This document shows positions 46,501 through 53,902 of a DNA stretch of 64,000 bases, one piece after another. The DNA is taken from the NCBI RefSeq assembly GCF_003932785.1, contig NZ_RQYT01000005.1, positions 81,654 to 145,653 on the forward strand. Reading direction: 5' to 3'. This DNA is from Arachnia propionica. Lineage in GTDB: Bacteria; Actinomycetota; Actinomycetes; Propionibacteriales; Propionibacteriaceae. The notes below the pieces were generated by a model. The model saw nothing but the letters and a program-made list of their open reading frames with translations. It was not told where the DNA came from and made no database searches. The position numbers were made by a program, and so were the translations under genes. Every line of letters starts with the position of its first letter. The first letter of the stretch is position 1.

Positions 46501-46575
46501 GCCTCCGTGGCCGCCCTTGCGCCCCGGGGACTCGACTGGGCCGCCATCGACACCGCCACCAAGATCATCCAGTGA
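43522..46575 (+). CDS. glyQS: Glycyl-tRNA synthetase, fused alpha-beta (GlyQS)
   Basis: 1017 residues from GTG 43522; ATG 43531 is an alternative. Residues 1-300 match the GlyRS alpha subunit ([60 protein letters not shown]). After a short linker, residues 315-1017 match the beta subunit ([46 protein letters not shown]-like HD region at [20 protein letters not shown], and the DALR-type tail). Most bacteria encode the two parts as separate genes, and many actinobacteria use the unrelated alpha2 enzyme. It charges tRNA-Gly. Confidence 0.95.
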   Translation: [1017 protein letters not shown]

Positions 46576-46589
46576 GCGAGGAAAGGACG

Positions 46590-47006
46590 ATGGACCTCTC
46601 ACCCAGCGGTTGTGCCGTCGCCGCCCCGGCGAATGATGACGGCGAGTACACCTTCACCTGGGACGGAGTGGAGTTCCGCGTCGACGAGGAACTCCGCCGC
46701 AAGCTGGCGAAGGGCAGGACGGGGGCGGGACTCTTCGACGAGATCGTCCGTGGGTATCTCGCAGCGATGCCCATGGTGGCCGCAGCCCTCGTCGAGGAGC
46801 TCGGGGACCCAGCCGAATTGACGCAGCTCGGCGAGACCCCCGAGGCGATCGCCGCCTTCCTCGGCCCGGTGACGGTCGATGCGGTGTCCGCGAAGTGGGG
46901 GACCCGGCTGAGCTATGTCGAGCACCGCATCGACGAGGATCACGTCCTCGACGTGGAGATCACGGGGGTGTGGGAGTCCATCGACGAGGTCGTCCTCGAC
47001 GGGTGA
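46590..47006 (+). CDS. Hypothetical protein (138 aa)
   Basis: ATG 46590 with GAAAGGA at 46581-46587. A soluble acidic protein, MDLSPSGCAVAAPANDDGEY, FTWDGVEFRVDEELRRKLAK, GLFDEIVRGYLAAMPMVAAA, then LSYVEHRIDEDHVLDVEITG. I do not recognise the family; it resembles small proteins of the type that bind a partner rather than enzymes. It follows glyQS by 14 bases, probably in the same transcript. Confidence 0.75.
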   Translation: MDLSPSGCAVAAPANDDGEYTFTWDGVEFRVDEELRRKLAKGRTGAGLFDEIVRGYLAAMPMVAAALVEELGDPAELTQLGETPEAIAAFLGPVTVDAVSAKWGTRLSYVEHRIDEDHVLDVEITGVWESIDEVVLDG

Positions 47007-47123
47007 GCCCCGAAATGAGCAGAAATATCGTTCATTGTCCGAAAGGCTGACAGAAGCGTATATTCCTGTGTCCATGGGGTCCGGGAGCCTGGCCGAAAGG
47101 GTGGTCAGGGCCTCAACCTACGC

Positions 47124-47157
47124 TTGAGTCTATTGACAGGTGCTGTAACTTTCGTCA
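47124..47157 (+). promoter_or_regulatory. Promoter of the roadblock-PAS-PhnD operon with shared element
   Basis: TTGAGT (47124-47129), 16 bases, TAACTT (47146-47151). ACAGGT-N4-TAACTTTCGTCA at 47136-47157 repeats the element of the surface-gene promoter at the same distance from the -10. The start codon is 66 bases downstream. In the 47007-47222 gap nothing else is identified; an earlier stretch around 47080-47125 has some hairpin potential but no known RNA family. Confidence 0.65.
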
Positions 47158-47222
47158 GACTCACAGTTGCCGATTAGCCAAAAGGACGGCAAGGTCGGGA
47201 ACCCGAAAGACGAAGGAAGACC

Positions 47223-47591
47223 ATGTCCAGGATTGACCAGATCGAACAGTTGCTGAAGCGGCTCGTCGCTCTCACCCCGGATTTGGAGGGGGCAATCCTC
47301 GTCACCCTCGACGGCCTGCCGATTGCATCGGCTTTGGCCGGGGGGACTGACGAGGACCGCGTCGCCGCCATGGGTGCTGCCGCATTGGCCACCGGATCCC
47401 GCACTGTGAGCGAACTCTCCCGCGGCGAGCTCGAGCAGGTGCTCGTGAAGGGTAGCGAGGGCTACATCGTGCACATCGCCGCCGGTCGGGAGGCCGTCCT
47501 CATGGGCATCTCCAACGGGCTGGCGAAGCTCGGCATGATCCTGTTCGAGATGAAGTCCACGGCCAAGGAACTGGCCCGCGAACTGGCATGA
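47223..47591 (+). CDS. Roadblock/LC7 domain protein
   Basis: 122 residues, a complete roadblock fold: RIDQIEQLLKRLVALTPDLE, GAILVTLDGLPIASALAGG, DRVAAMGAAALATGSRTV, and GYIVHIAAGREAVLMGIS. Roadblock proteins form dimers that act as GTPase partners (MglB type) or scaffolds. No GTPase or histidine kinase of a conservon lies next to it. The next gene starts four bases into its stop (ATGA), so it is co-translated with the PAS gene. Confidence 0.9.
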   Translation: MSRIDQIEQLLKRLVALTPDLEGAILVTLDGLPIASALAGGTDEDRVAAMGAAALATGSRTVSELSRGELEQVLVKGSEGYIVHIAAGREAVLMGISNGLAKLGMILFEMKSTAKELARELA

Positions 47592-48070
47592 GTGTCATGG
47601 AGGACATGACCTGCGAAGGGGAACCCCTTCAGTGGACGTACCACGATGGCTCGACCCGCCGTATCGTGGTGACCGATGTCGAGACGATGTTCCCCTCGGG
47701 TGAGTTGATCGTCTCGCAGACCGACCGTGATGGCATCATCACCACGTGCAATGACGCTTTCGTCATCATGTCCGGCTTCGAGAAGGAGCAGCTCATCGGC
47801 GCCCCCCACTCGATTCTCCGGCATCCCGACATGCCGCGGGCGGCTTTCGCCGACCTGTGGAACACCGTCAACCAGGGCAGGCGCTGGTCCGGCTACGTGA
47901 AGAACCTCCGTGCGGATGGCGGGTTCTACTGGGTCTACGCCACCGTGATCCCCAAGATCCGCGGTGGCGAGATCGTCGGACACACGTCGGTGCGGCGCGA
48001 GCCGTCGCGGGACAAGGTGGCTGAGATGTCCGCCGTCTACGCGCAGATGATCCAGGATGAGGGGCGCTGA
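47588..48070 (+). CDS. Stand-alone Aer-like PAS protein (probable redox/FAD sensor)
   Basis: 160 residues with a single PAS. From about residue 38: GELIVSQTDRDGIITTCNDA, FVIMSGFEKEQLIGAPHSIL, RHPDMPRAAFADLWNTVNQG, RRWSGYVKNLRADGGFYWVY and IVGHTSVRREPS. This matches the FAD-binding PAS of aerotaxis receptor Aer (RHPDMP, LW...G..W, VKN). There is no methyl-accepting domain, HAMP or membrane helix after it. It probably reports redox state to the roadblock protein and the downstream solute-binding-like protein. Confidence 0.88.
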   Translation: MSVMEDMTCEGEPLQWTYHDGSTRRIVVTDVETMFPSGELIVSQTDRDGIITTCNDAFVIMSGFEKEQLIGAPHSILRHPDMPRAAFADLWNTVNQGRRWSGYVKNLRADGGFYWVYATVIPKIRGGEIVGHTSVRREPSRDKVAEMSAVYAQMIQDEGR

Positions 48071-48073
48071 CGG

Positions 48074-48850
48074 ATGAGCATGCACTTTGCGATCAGCCCG
48101 GACGTCAACGTCCAGAACGTGACCGACTGGTTCATCCTCAACACGAAGGTCCAGCGGATCACGGGGCTCGCCTTCACGCCGACGGCCTACACCGATTTCG
48201 CGGATCTCCACGACGCCTTCGAGGCGGGGAGGGCCGACATCGTCTACGCCAATGCGGCGGACACCGCGTACCTCGTGCGCGACAAGGGGTACCTCCCGGT
48301 CGCCTGGGCCGGCGGAATGGCCAAGGAAGCGGTCATCGCCGTGGCGGAGAACAGCGAGATCCGAGCCATCGCCGATCTCAGGGCGCCACTGAGCGTCGCC
48401 GCGACGGACGCCCCCGATGTGGAGCGGGTCTGCCGGATCATGCTGGAACCGGCGGACATCGGGTACCGCGACGTGGAGGTGAACGTCCGTCCGAACCCGG
48501 TGCTCGTGGCCAAGGCCCTGCTCCAGGGGCAGGTCCAGGTGGGATTCTTCCCGCAGAACTCGTATGACGAGCTGTCCTCGATGGTCCGGGACCAGCTCCG
48601 CGAGCTGGTGAGGAGCCACATCTACGTGGTCAGGAGCAGTCTGCTCGCCAGCCCGCAGCTCGCGGACCACGTCGAGAAGCTCTGGACGGGGCTCGACGCC
48701 CTCGCCAAGGAGCCGGGGAATCAGGAGCTGATGCGTGCCCTCGGCGCCCCGAACGGCTGGGAACGCCTGGAGCAGGAGGACACCGAGTTCATGATCGACC
48801 TCATGGATGCGCTGTCCCAGGACGGCGAGGAGCCCCGGCGCCGGGCCTGA
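48074..48850 (+). CDS. PhnD-like solute-binding protein without signal peptide
   Basis: 258 residues from ATG 48074, four bases after the PAS stop. MHFAISPDVNVQNVTDWFIL, FADLHDAFEAGRADIVYANA, LRAPLSVAATDAPDVERVCR, and ALLQGQVQVGFFPQNSYDEL follow the PhnD/SsuA-type periplasmic binding fold, yet no signal sequence or lipobox precedes it and no permease follows. It is therefore probably cytoplasmic, as a ligand-sensing partner. The ligand is unknown. A strong terminator at 48865 ends the operon. Confidence 0.85.
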   Translation: MSMHFAISPDVNVQNVTDWFILNTKVQRITGLAFTPTAYTDFADLHDAFEAGRADIVYANAADTAYLVRDKGYLPVAWAGGMAKEAVIAVAENSEIRAIADLRAPLSVAATDAPDVERVCRIMLEPADIGYRDVEVNVRPNPVLVAKALLQGQVQVGFFPQNSYDELSSMVRDQLRELVRSHIYVVRSSLLASPQLADHVEKLWTGLDALAKEPGNQELMRALGAPNGWERLEQEDTEFMIDLMDALSQDGEEPRRRA

Positions 48851-48864
48851 TGCATGGGACACGA

Positions 48865-48900
48865 GCGCGACGCTCAGCACCTGGGTGCTGAGCGTCGCGC
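48865..48900. terminator. Strong hairpin terminator between convergent genes
   Basis: GCGCGACGCTCAGCAC (48865-48880), CTGG loop, GTGCTGAGCGTCGCGC (48885-48900): a perfect 16-base stem. It lies between the PhnD-like gene and the convergent lipoprotein gene and may serve both. Confidence 0.9.
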
Positions 48901-48908
48901 CGTTCAAT

Positions 48909-50384
48909 TCAGGGACGCTCTCCGCCGGGACCCCCGCCGGCCGGGGGCTGCATTCCCCGCTGGTACTGGTTTGAGGCGACGGTGTCCACTTCCGTGCCTC
49001 CCACCGTGATCCGGTAGTTCCCCTCCGGGTCGATTGCCGGGCCGGAGTAGAGGATCGAGGCGTACTGCTTCGTCGACTCCTGCGACGCGATCACGGTGCC
49101 GTTGGAGTCAGCGATGGTCACCTCGCCGGTGGCGCCACTCGCCAGGGTGGTGAAGACGAACCCCTGCGTGGAGGCCTGAGTCGGTGTCTCGGCCATGCCG
49201 GAGGACCCCAGGGCCCACAACTCGCCCCCGGTGATGACCAGACCTTGATCCACATCAATGGTGCCGTTCCCGTCGTTCGTCGGTCCCAACACCGTGACGG
49301 AGCCTCCTGAGATGGACGCCGAACCGTTCGAGTCGATGCCGTCGCCATCCGCGTCGACCACGACCGTGCCGCCAGAAATGGTGAGGCCCGTCGGGGCATC
49401 GCCGGAGATGTTGATGCCGTCGTCGCTGCTCGTCACCGACAGCTCACCGTCCGCGATGACGATGGTCTGGGCCTCCAGGCCCTCGACCGACTCGGTCACG
49501 GTGACCTTCCCACCCGAGATGGCGACATCCGTGAATCCCGTGATGCCGTCATCGCCGGAGGCGACGGTCAGTTCACCGCCGGAGATCCACACGAAGCCTC
49601 GATCGGTGTCGGTCTCGTTGTCCGCCTTCACCCCGTCGCCTGTGGCCGTGACCCGGACCGTGCCTCCCGAGATGATGACGTGGTCCTGCCCGCGGATCCC
49701 GTCGTCGACGGCTGTCACCTCGATGGTCCCCTCGGCGATGACGAGACCATCCGAGGAGTTGATGGCGTCGTTGTTGTTCCCGGTCAGCCGGAGCGTACCG
49801 GACCCTGCGATGGTGAGGTCGCTGCTTGAGTCGATGGTCGAGGAGGGGGCGCCGTCGGAGGTGTGGGCGTAGGTCGTGGCGTCCGCCATGCTGTTGGTGG
49901 TGCCGGCGGCGAGGAGGAGCGTCACCTTCTCGGCATCGGTGACGACGAAGGGCGAGCCGGTGTCGCTGTGGAGGTCGACCCCGTTGAGGATGACCTTCAC
50001 CTCCTGGGCATCCGGGGCGACCACGATCTGTCCGGTCAACGAACCGCTCAGACGGTAGACACCGCCGGCGGTGATCGTGACCGTCGAGCCGGAGATCTCC
50101 ACCCCGTCACCGGATGCCGTGGCCGAGGTGCCGTTGAGGCTGATGTCGACGACCGAGCTCTCGTCGTACACGGTGTCGCCGTCCATCAGGTGTGACTGCT
50201 CGTTCTCGGCCAGCAGGGCGGCGAGCTCGTCGCTGCCCGAATCCGTTGTGGCCGAGGTGGTGGCGGTCGTGGTTTCGGTCGTGGTGGCGGCGACGGAGAC
50301 GTCGGACGACCCGAGGGCCGAGCATCCGACGAGTCCAGCGGCCAGCGCGAGGGAGGCGAGGCCCAGGTGAATCCTGCGAATCAT
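48909..50384 (-). CDS. Carbohydrate-binding lipoprotein (DUF4353 family)
   Basis: 491 residues. Lipobox in the signal MIRRIHLGLASLALAAGLVG-C puts the lipidated Cys at about residue 21, followed by a Ser/Thr-rich linker. The rest is a right-handed beta-helix-like repeat region (VVISGGTVRVTATGDGVKAD-type rungs, repeated TISGGTV/DDGI phrases) of the DUF4353 'carbohydrate-binding domain-containing' family. It is the third gene after DUF4956 and VTC genes in the same direction (13-base gap), so it belongs to the known triad with a polyphosphate-like function. Exact ligand unknown. Confidence 0.88.
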   Translation of the reverse strand: MIRRIHLGLASLALAAGLVGCSALGSSDVSVAATTTETTTATTSATTDSGSDELAALLAENEQSHLMDGDTVYDESSVVDISLNGTSATASGDGVEISGSTVTITAGGVYRLSGSLTGQIVVAPDAQEVKVILNGVDLHSDTGSPFVVTDAEKVTLLLAAGTTNSMADATTYAHTSDGAPSSTIDSSSDLTIAGSGTLRLTGNNNDAINSSDGLVIAEGTIEVTAVDDGIRGQDHVIISGGTVRVTATGDGVKADNETDTDRGFVWISGGELTVASGDDGITGFTDVAISGGKVTVTESVEGLEAQTIVIADGELSVTSSDDGINISGDAPTGLTISGGTVVVDADGDGIDSNGSASISGGSVTVLGPTNDGNGTIDVDQGLVITGGELWALGSSGMAETPTQASTQGFVFTTLASGATGEVTIADSNGTVIASQESTKQYASILYSGPAIDPEGNYRITVGGTEVDTVASNQYQRGMQPPAGGGPGGERP

Positions 50385-50397
50385 GAGTGGTGTCCTT

Positions 50398-51132
50398 TCA
50401 GAAATGGTTGTGGAGGGTGTTGTGCCAACGGTTCGAGGGCAGTTCTGGATGCAACGCCGCCATTCCGGTGGCGAACTTGGAGAGGCGGCGGGGCCGGTGG
50501 CCGGAACGCCACAGCACCCCGTCGAGGGAGGTCGTGTGACGGTGTGACTTGGTCTCCGCGATGGCGAGTTCGGGGAGACGGAGTGTGTGGCCGTGGCTGC
50601 TCCACGTCAGGTCCTGGTCCAGGGTGAGACGGACGTTCCCCTCGGGTCCCAGTAGCGTGGTGCGGGTGTACGTCGTCGTCAGAACCGGCTTCAAGCACTC
50701 GGGTCGGACCCCTGCCACCCCGCCTTCGGCGAGGCAGGCCGCGATGAAATCGAGGTGTCGACGATCCAGGGTGAGGAGGCCGACCGGGTGGGGTTGACGG
50801 TGTTTCACCGTGGCACCGCCATGGCGGATCTTGACCTCGAGATGCGACTCACCCGAGTCGCAGTACTGACGAATCCGTACCTTGAAGCGGTGAGGACGTC
50901 CCCGTGCCGCGAGGAGATAGGAGTCACGCGCAGGGGTGTCGAAGTAGACGGACCTGTAGTTGAAGGTGTGATGGCCGTCGATGTCCAGGACACGTGTCCC
51001 GGCAGGGAGATGGGCGGCCAGGTCCGGTACAGCCGAACGGGGGAGCGTGTACTTCCGGTCCATGCGGGTCAGCAGGGAGGCCGTCGTGCTGAGTTCCGCC
51101 AGCCCCACGGGGGCGAGTCGTTCCCAGATCAT
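50398..51132 (-). CDS. VTC domain protein (polyphosphate polymerase-like)
   Basis: 244 residues. The VTC fold is seen: MDRKYTLPRSAVPDLAAHLP, NYRSVYFDTPARDSYLLAAR, RFKVRIRQYCDSGESHLEVK with the basic ligand strand, and LTLDQDLTWSS, ELAIAETKSHRHTTSLDGVL. These are the Arg/Lys and Glu positions of a tunnel that binds triphosphate. In yeast VTC makes polyphosphate; bacterial versions are unproven. The start overlaps the DUF4956 stop (ATGA). Confidence 0.92.
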   Translation of the reverse strand: MIWERLAPVGLAELSTTASLLTRMDRKYTLPRSAVPDLAAHLPAGTRVLDIDGHHTFNYRSVYFDTPARDSYLLAARGRPHRFKVRIRQYCDSGESHLEVKIRHGGATVKHRQPHPVGLLTLDRRHLDFIAACLAEGGVAGVRPECLKPVLTTTYTRTTLLGPEGNVRLTLDQDLTWSSHGHTLRLPELAIAETKSHRHTTSLDGVLWRSGHRPRRLSKFATGMAALHPELPSNRWHNTLHNHF

Positions 51133-51701
51133 GAGAGGGTCTCCACCCGCTTCGGGAGTGCGAGGGCCGATCCGGGGCGGTACCGCACCTCGACCAGAGT
51201 CGTGTCGCTCACGAAGTCGACCCGTTGCACGGTGATGCCGAGGATCCTCGCCCCGAGACGGTTCGCCACCTCGTGGGTCAACTCATGGTGGTCGGTGATG
51301 GCCCGGTCGAGTTGGACCACCTGTCGTTCGGTCGCCCGCTGGAAGGACGGGCGATCCGCCACGGCGAGGACCCCGACGATGGCCGCCATGAGCAGGCAGC
51401 CGAGGACGGAGGTCGACATCCCGCCGAGGATGCCCAGGGCCAGGGCGCTGAAGTAGTAGGCGACCTCGTGTTGGGCCAGTTCGTCGGAGCGGAGCCGGAT
51501 GATGGACAACACGCCGAACAGCCCCAGGCCCAGACCGGCGGATGCGGCGCTGTTCGTCAGGGCGATGGAGACGGCCATCACGCCGACGTTCACCCCGAGA
51601 CAGGCGACTGCGAGGTCACGTCGATGGTGGCGTGGCAGGTAGATGAGGAAGACGAGCACGGTGATCGCGAGGAGATTCGCGACAGGGGGTAGGAGTTCCA
51701 T
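51129..51701 (-). CDS. DUF4956 membrane protein
   Basis: 190 residues. Three to four membrane helices at the start (VANLLAITVLVFLIYLPRHH, CLGVNVGVMAVSIALTNSAA, GLGLFGVLSIIRLRSDELAQ) followed by a cytoplasmic tail. The phrase LGVLSIIRLR... is the family signature. It accompanies VTC domain proteins in many genomes, so it is the membrane partner. It is the first gene of the three. The 51702-51852 gap holds no gene; no clear promoter elements stand out. Confidence 0.9.
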   Translation of the reverse strand: MELLPPVANLLAITVLVFLIYLPRHHRRDLAVACLGVNVGVMAVSIALTNSAASAGLGLGLFGVLSIIRLRSDELAQHEVAYYFSALALGILGGMSTSVLGCLLMAAIVGVLAVADRPSFQRATERQVVQLDRAITDHHELTHEVANRLGARILGITVQRVDFVSDTTLVEVRYRPGSALALPKRVETLS

Positions 51702-51852
51702 GGCTGGGCCTCGGGCGGTCGGTCGAGGGCGGATCCCTCGGTCTGATCACCATTGCGCCAGCCCACCTTGTGGGTTTCCTGTGAACGGAGGAGGTGTCCG
51801 TTGTGAGTAATCACCCATCGCCCCGAGGGCGTCGCTCAAAGGGTGCGGATCC

Positions 51853-52725
51853 TCACAGTTTGCGCTCCGGCGAGGGGCTGCCCGGGCCGGATTCGCTCCC
51901 CGAGGGTTGCTGCATCGACGGTGTGTCGGAGCGACTCGGCGGTCCCCCGGCGGAGTCGCTCTCGTCGGGACTGGGGGATCCGCTCTGCGGGGAGCCGGAG
52001 GGGCTGCCGGAACCGCCGGAGCCCTCGGCGGAGGACGGGATCGGTGGGGGCGGCGAGACCTTGGGCTGGTTCTGGAACACCAGGATTGCCAGCAGGACGG
52101 CGACCGCGGTCATCAGCAGCATGAGCAGGAAGCTGACGAGGATGGAGATCCAGCCGGCCCGATCCTTGCGTCCCGGCCAGGCGAGTGGCCAGATGCGGGA
52201 GGTGCCGCCCTTGGTGTTGCCCCACCAGTGGAGGAGGAAATCGGGGCCCTTCGGCGACCCCAGCTGCGGTGTGTGCACGAGATCGACGGCCTCGAGGATG
52301 CGGCCCGCTTCGGCGACGGCGGTGAGGGTCCCGTCGAAGGCGAGGGCGACCCATGGGGCCAGGGGAGCGTGGGAGGCGACGATGGGATCGTCGTTCTCAT
52401 CCCGGAACCGGACCGCGAGCCGTCCCTCATCCTGGCCCTGTCCACCCCGGGCCACAACCGTGTCGATGTGCATGGCGTTGATCTCGCCGGAGAATCGGGC
52501 CCGGGCCGCAGCGTCCCGGGCCGCCCCGTCGTTGAGGAGGATGAGCATCACCGGGTCGGAGCCGTCGGAGTGGGCGCTGTAGGCCACGCCCGCGGGGGAC
52601 GCGTGGAGCCTCGAGTCGAGCCAGAAGTCACCCACTCGCAGGGGATCGTGCTCCTCGAGCGGGTGGTGCTCGGCCGGGAGGAGGGCGGGATCAGGGATGG
52701 CAGTCATCAGGGACAATGACATCAC
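51853..52725 (-). CDS. Single-span membrane protein with Pro/Ser-rich tail, unknown family
   Basis: 290 residues if it begins at ATG 52725; an ATG at 52707 (MTAIPDPALLPAEHHPLEEH) is equally likely. Residues to about 195 are a soluble domain (DPLRVGDFWLDSRLHASPAG, LLNDGAARDAAARARFSGEI, HWWGNTKGGTSRIWPLAWPG). One membrane helix follows (ISILVSFLLMLLMTAVAVLL), then a long Ser/Pro/Gly tail, as in an exported stalk. It is divergent from moxR. I do not recognise the domain. Confidence 0.75.
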   Translation of the reverse strand: MMSLSLMTAIPDPALLPAEHHPLEEHDPLRVGDFWLDSRLHASPAGVAYSAHSDGSDPVMLILLNDGAARDAAARARFSGEINAMHIDTVVARGGQGQDEGRLAVRFRDENDDPIVASHAPLAPWVALAFDGTLTAVAEAGRILEAVDLVHTPQLGSPKGPDFLLHWWGNTKGGTSRIWPLAWPGRKDRAGWISILVSFLLMLLMTAVAVLLAILVFQNQPKVSPPPPIPSSAEGSGGSGSPSGSPQSGSPSPDESDSAGGPPSRSDTPSMQQPSGSESGPGSPSPERKL

Positions 52726-52818
52726 ATTCCGGAGTCATGTGGGACCTGGACGTCGGTGGGGCCCGAAGTGGTCGACGGTGGCGGTATCGTGGGGGACGAT
52801 CGTCACAAGGAGCCATGA

Positions 52819-53895
52819 GTGAACACTCCCAGAACGCAGCCCGGGCTGCCCACCACCGTCGCCGAAGCAGCCCACCTGCTGGGCACCGCCATCAGCCAGG
52901 TGCAACGGGTGATCGTCGGTCAGGAACACATGGTGCAGCAGCTGATGGTGGCATTGCTCGCCAAGGGCCACTGTCTGCTGGAGGGTGTGCCGGGTGTCGC
53001 GAAGACCTTGGCCGTGCGCTCCTTCGCCACCGTGGTGGGGGGCGATTTCGCGCGGGTCCAGTTCACCCCCGACCTCGTGCCCTCCGACATCGTGGGTACC
53101 CGCATCTACTCGGCGAAGAGCGAGAGCTTCGAGATCGAGCTCGGCCCCGTGTTCGTCAACTTCGTTCTCGCCGATGAGATCAACCGCGCCCCCGCCAAGG
53201 TCCAGTCGGCGATGCTCGAGCTCATGGCCGAGAAGCAGGTCTCGATCGGCGGCAGGACCTATCCGGCCCCAGACCCCTTCATCGTCATCGCGACCCAGAA
53301 CCCGGTCGAGTCCGAGGGCGTCTACCCGTTGCCGGAGGCCCAGCGGGATCGATTCCTCGTGAAGGTCGACGTGCCCTACCCCAAGGGCAACGAGGAGTTC
53401 GAGATCCTGCGCCGGATGAGTGTCAGACCCCCGGTTGCGGAGGAGGTGCTCAACCCGGAGAGCATCCGGCACCTCCAGGACATGGCCTCGAAGGTCTTCG
53501 TCCACAACCTCGTCAGTGAGTACATCGTGCGGCTGGTTCTCGCCACACGGACGCCGACGGAGTTCGGCATGCCGGATCTGGAGTCCGTCATCCAGATCGG
53601 CTGCTCGCCGCGCGCGACGCTGGGCCTGGTCGCCGCCGCACGGGCGCTGGCGCTCATCCACGGACGTGACTACGTTCTGCCGACGGATGTCCAGGCGGTG
53701 GCCCGTGACGTCATGGCCCACCGCATCGTCCTGGGCTTCGACGCGGTCGCCGACAACGTCAGTCCCGGGGACGTGGTGGAACGCATCCTGGCCATGGTCC
53801 CTGCGCCCACGCCGGTGTGGAACGACCAGTCGAGGCAGCAGCGTCACCAGCAACACGGGTACCAGGCCCCCGCCCCGAACCCCGGACGGATCTGA
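52819..53895 (+). CDS. MoxR-family AAA ATPase
   Basis: 358 residues from GTG 52819 with AAGGAG at 52807-52812. Walker A is GVPGVAKT (residues about 58-65), Walker B FVLADEINRAPAKVQSAMLE, sensor-1 VIATQNPVE, sensor-2/Arg finger in PEAQRDRFLVKV. MoxR proteins act as chaperones for VWA proteins, helping metal or complex assembly. It is followed by DUF58 and two VWA genes in a tightly packed operon, as in other actinobacteria. C-terminal tail is Gln/Pro-rich and probably unstructured. Confidence 0.95.
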   Translation: MNTPRTQPGLPTTVAEAAHLLGTAISQVQRVIVGQEHMVQQLMVALLAKGHCLLEGVPGVAKTLAVRSFATVVGGDFARVQFTPDLVPSDIVGTRIYSAKSESFEIELGPVFVNFVLADEINRAPAKVQSAMLELMAEKQVSIGGRTYPAPDPFIVIATQNPVESEGVYPLPEAQRDRFLVKVDVPYPKGNEEFEILRRMSVRPPVAEEVLNPESIRHLQDMASKVFVHNLVSEYIVRLVLATRTPTEFGMPDLESVIQIGCSPRATLGLVAAARALALIHGRDYVLPTDVQAVARDVMAHRIVLGFDAVADNVSPGDVVERILAMVPAPTPVWNDQSRQQRHQQHGYQAPAPNPGRI

Positions 53896-53902
53896 GACCG
53901 CC

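Noticed and set aside
47007..47222. A riboswitch (c-di-GMP or c-di-AMP type) in front of the roadblock gene.
   Set aside because: Some G/C-rich pairings and AAA stretches appear, but the conserved core bases of those families are not in order. Kept only the promoter element.
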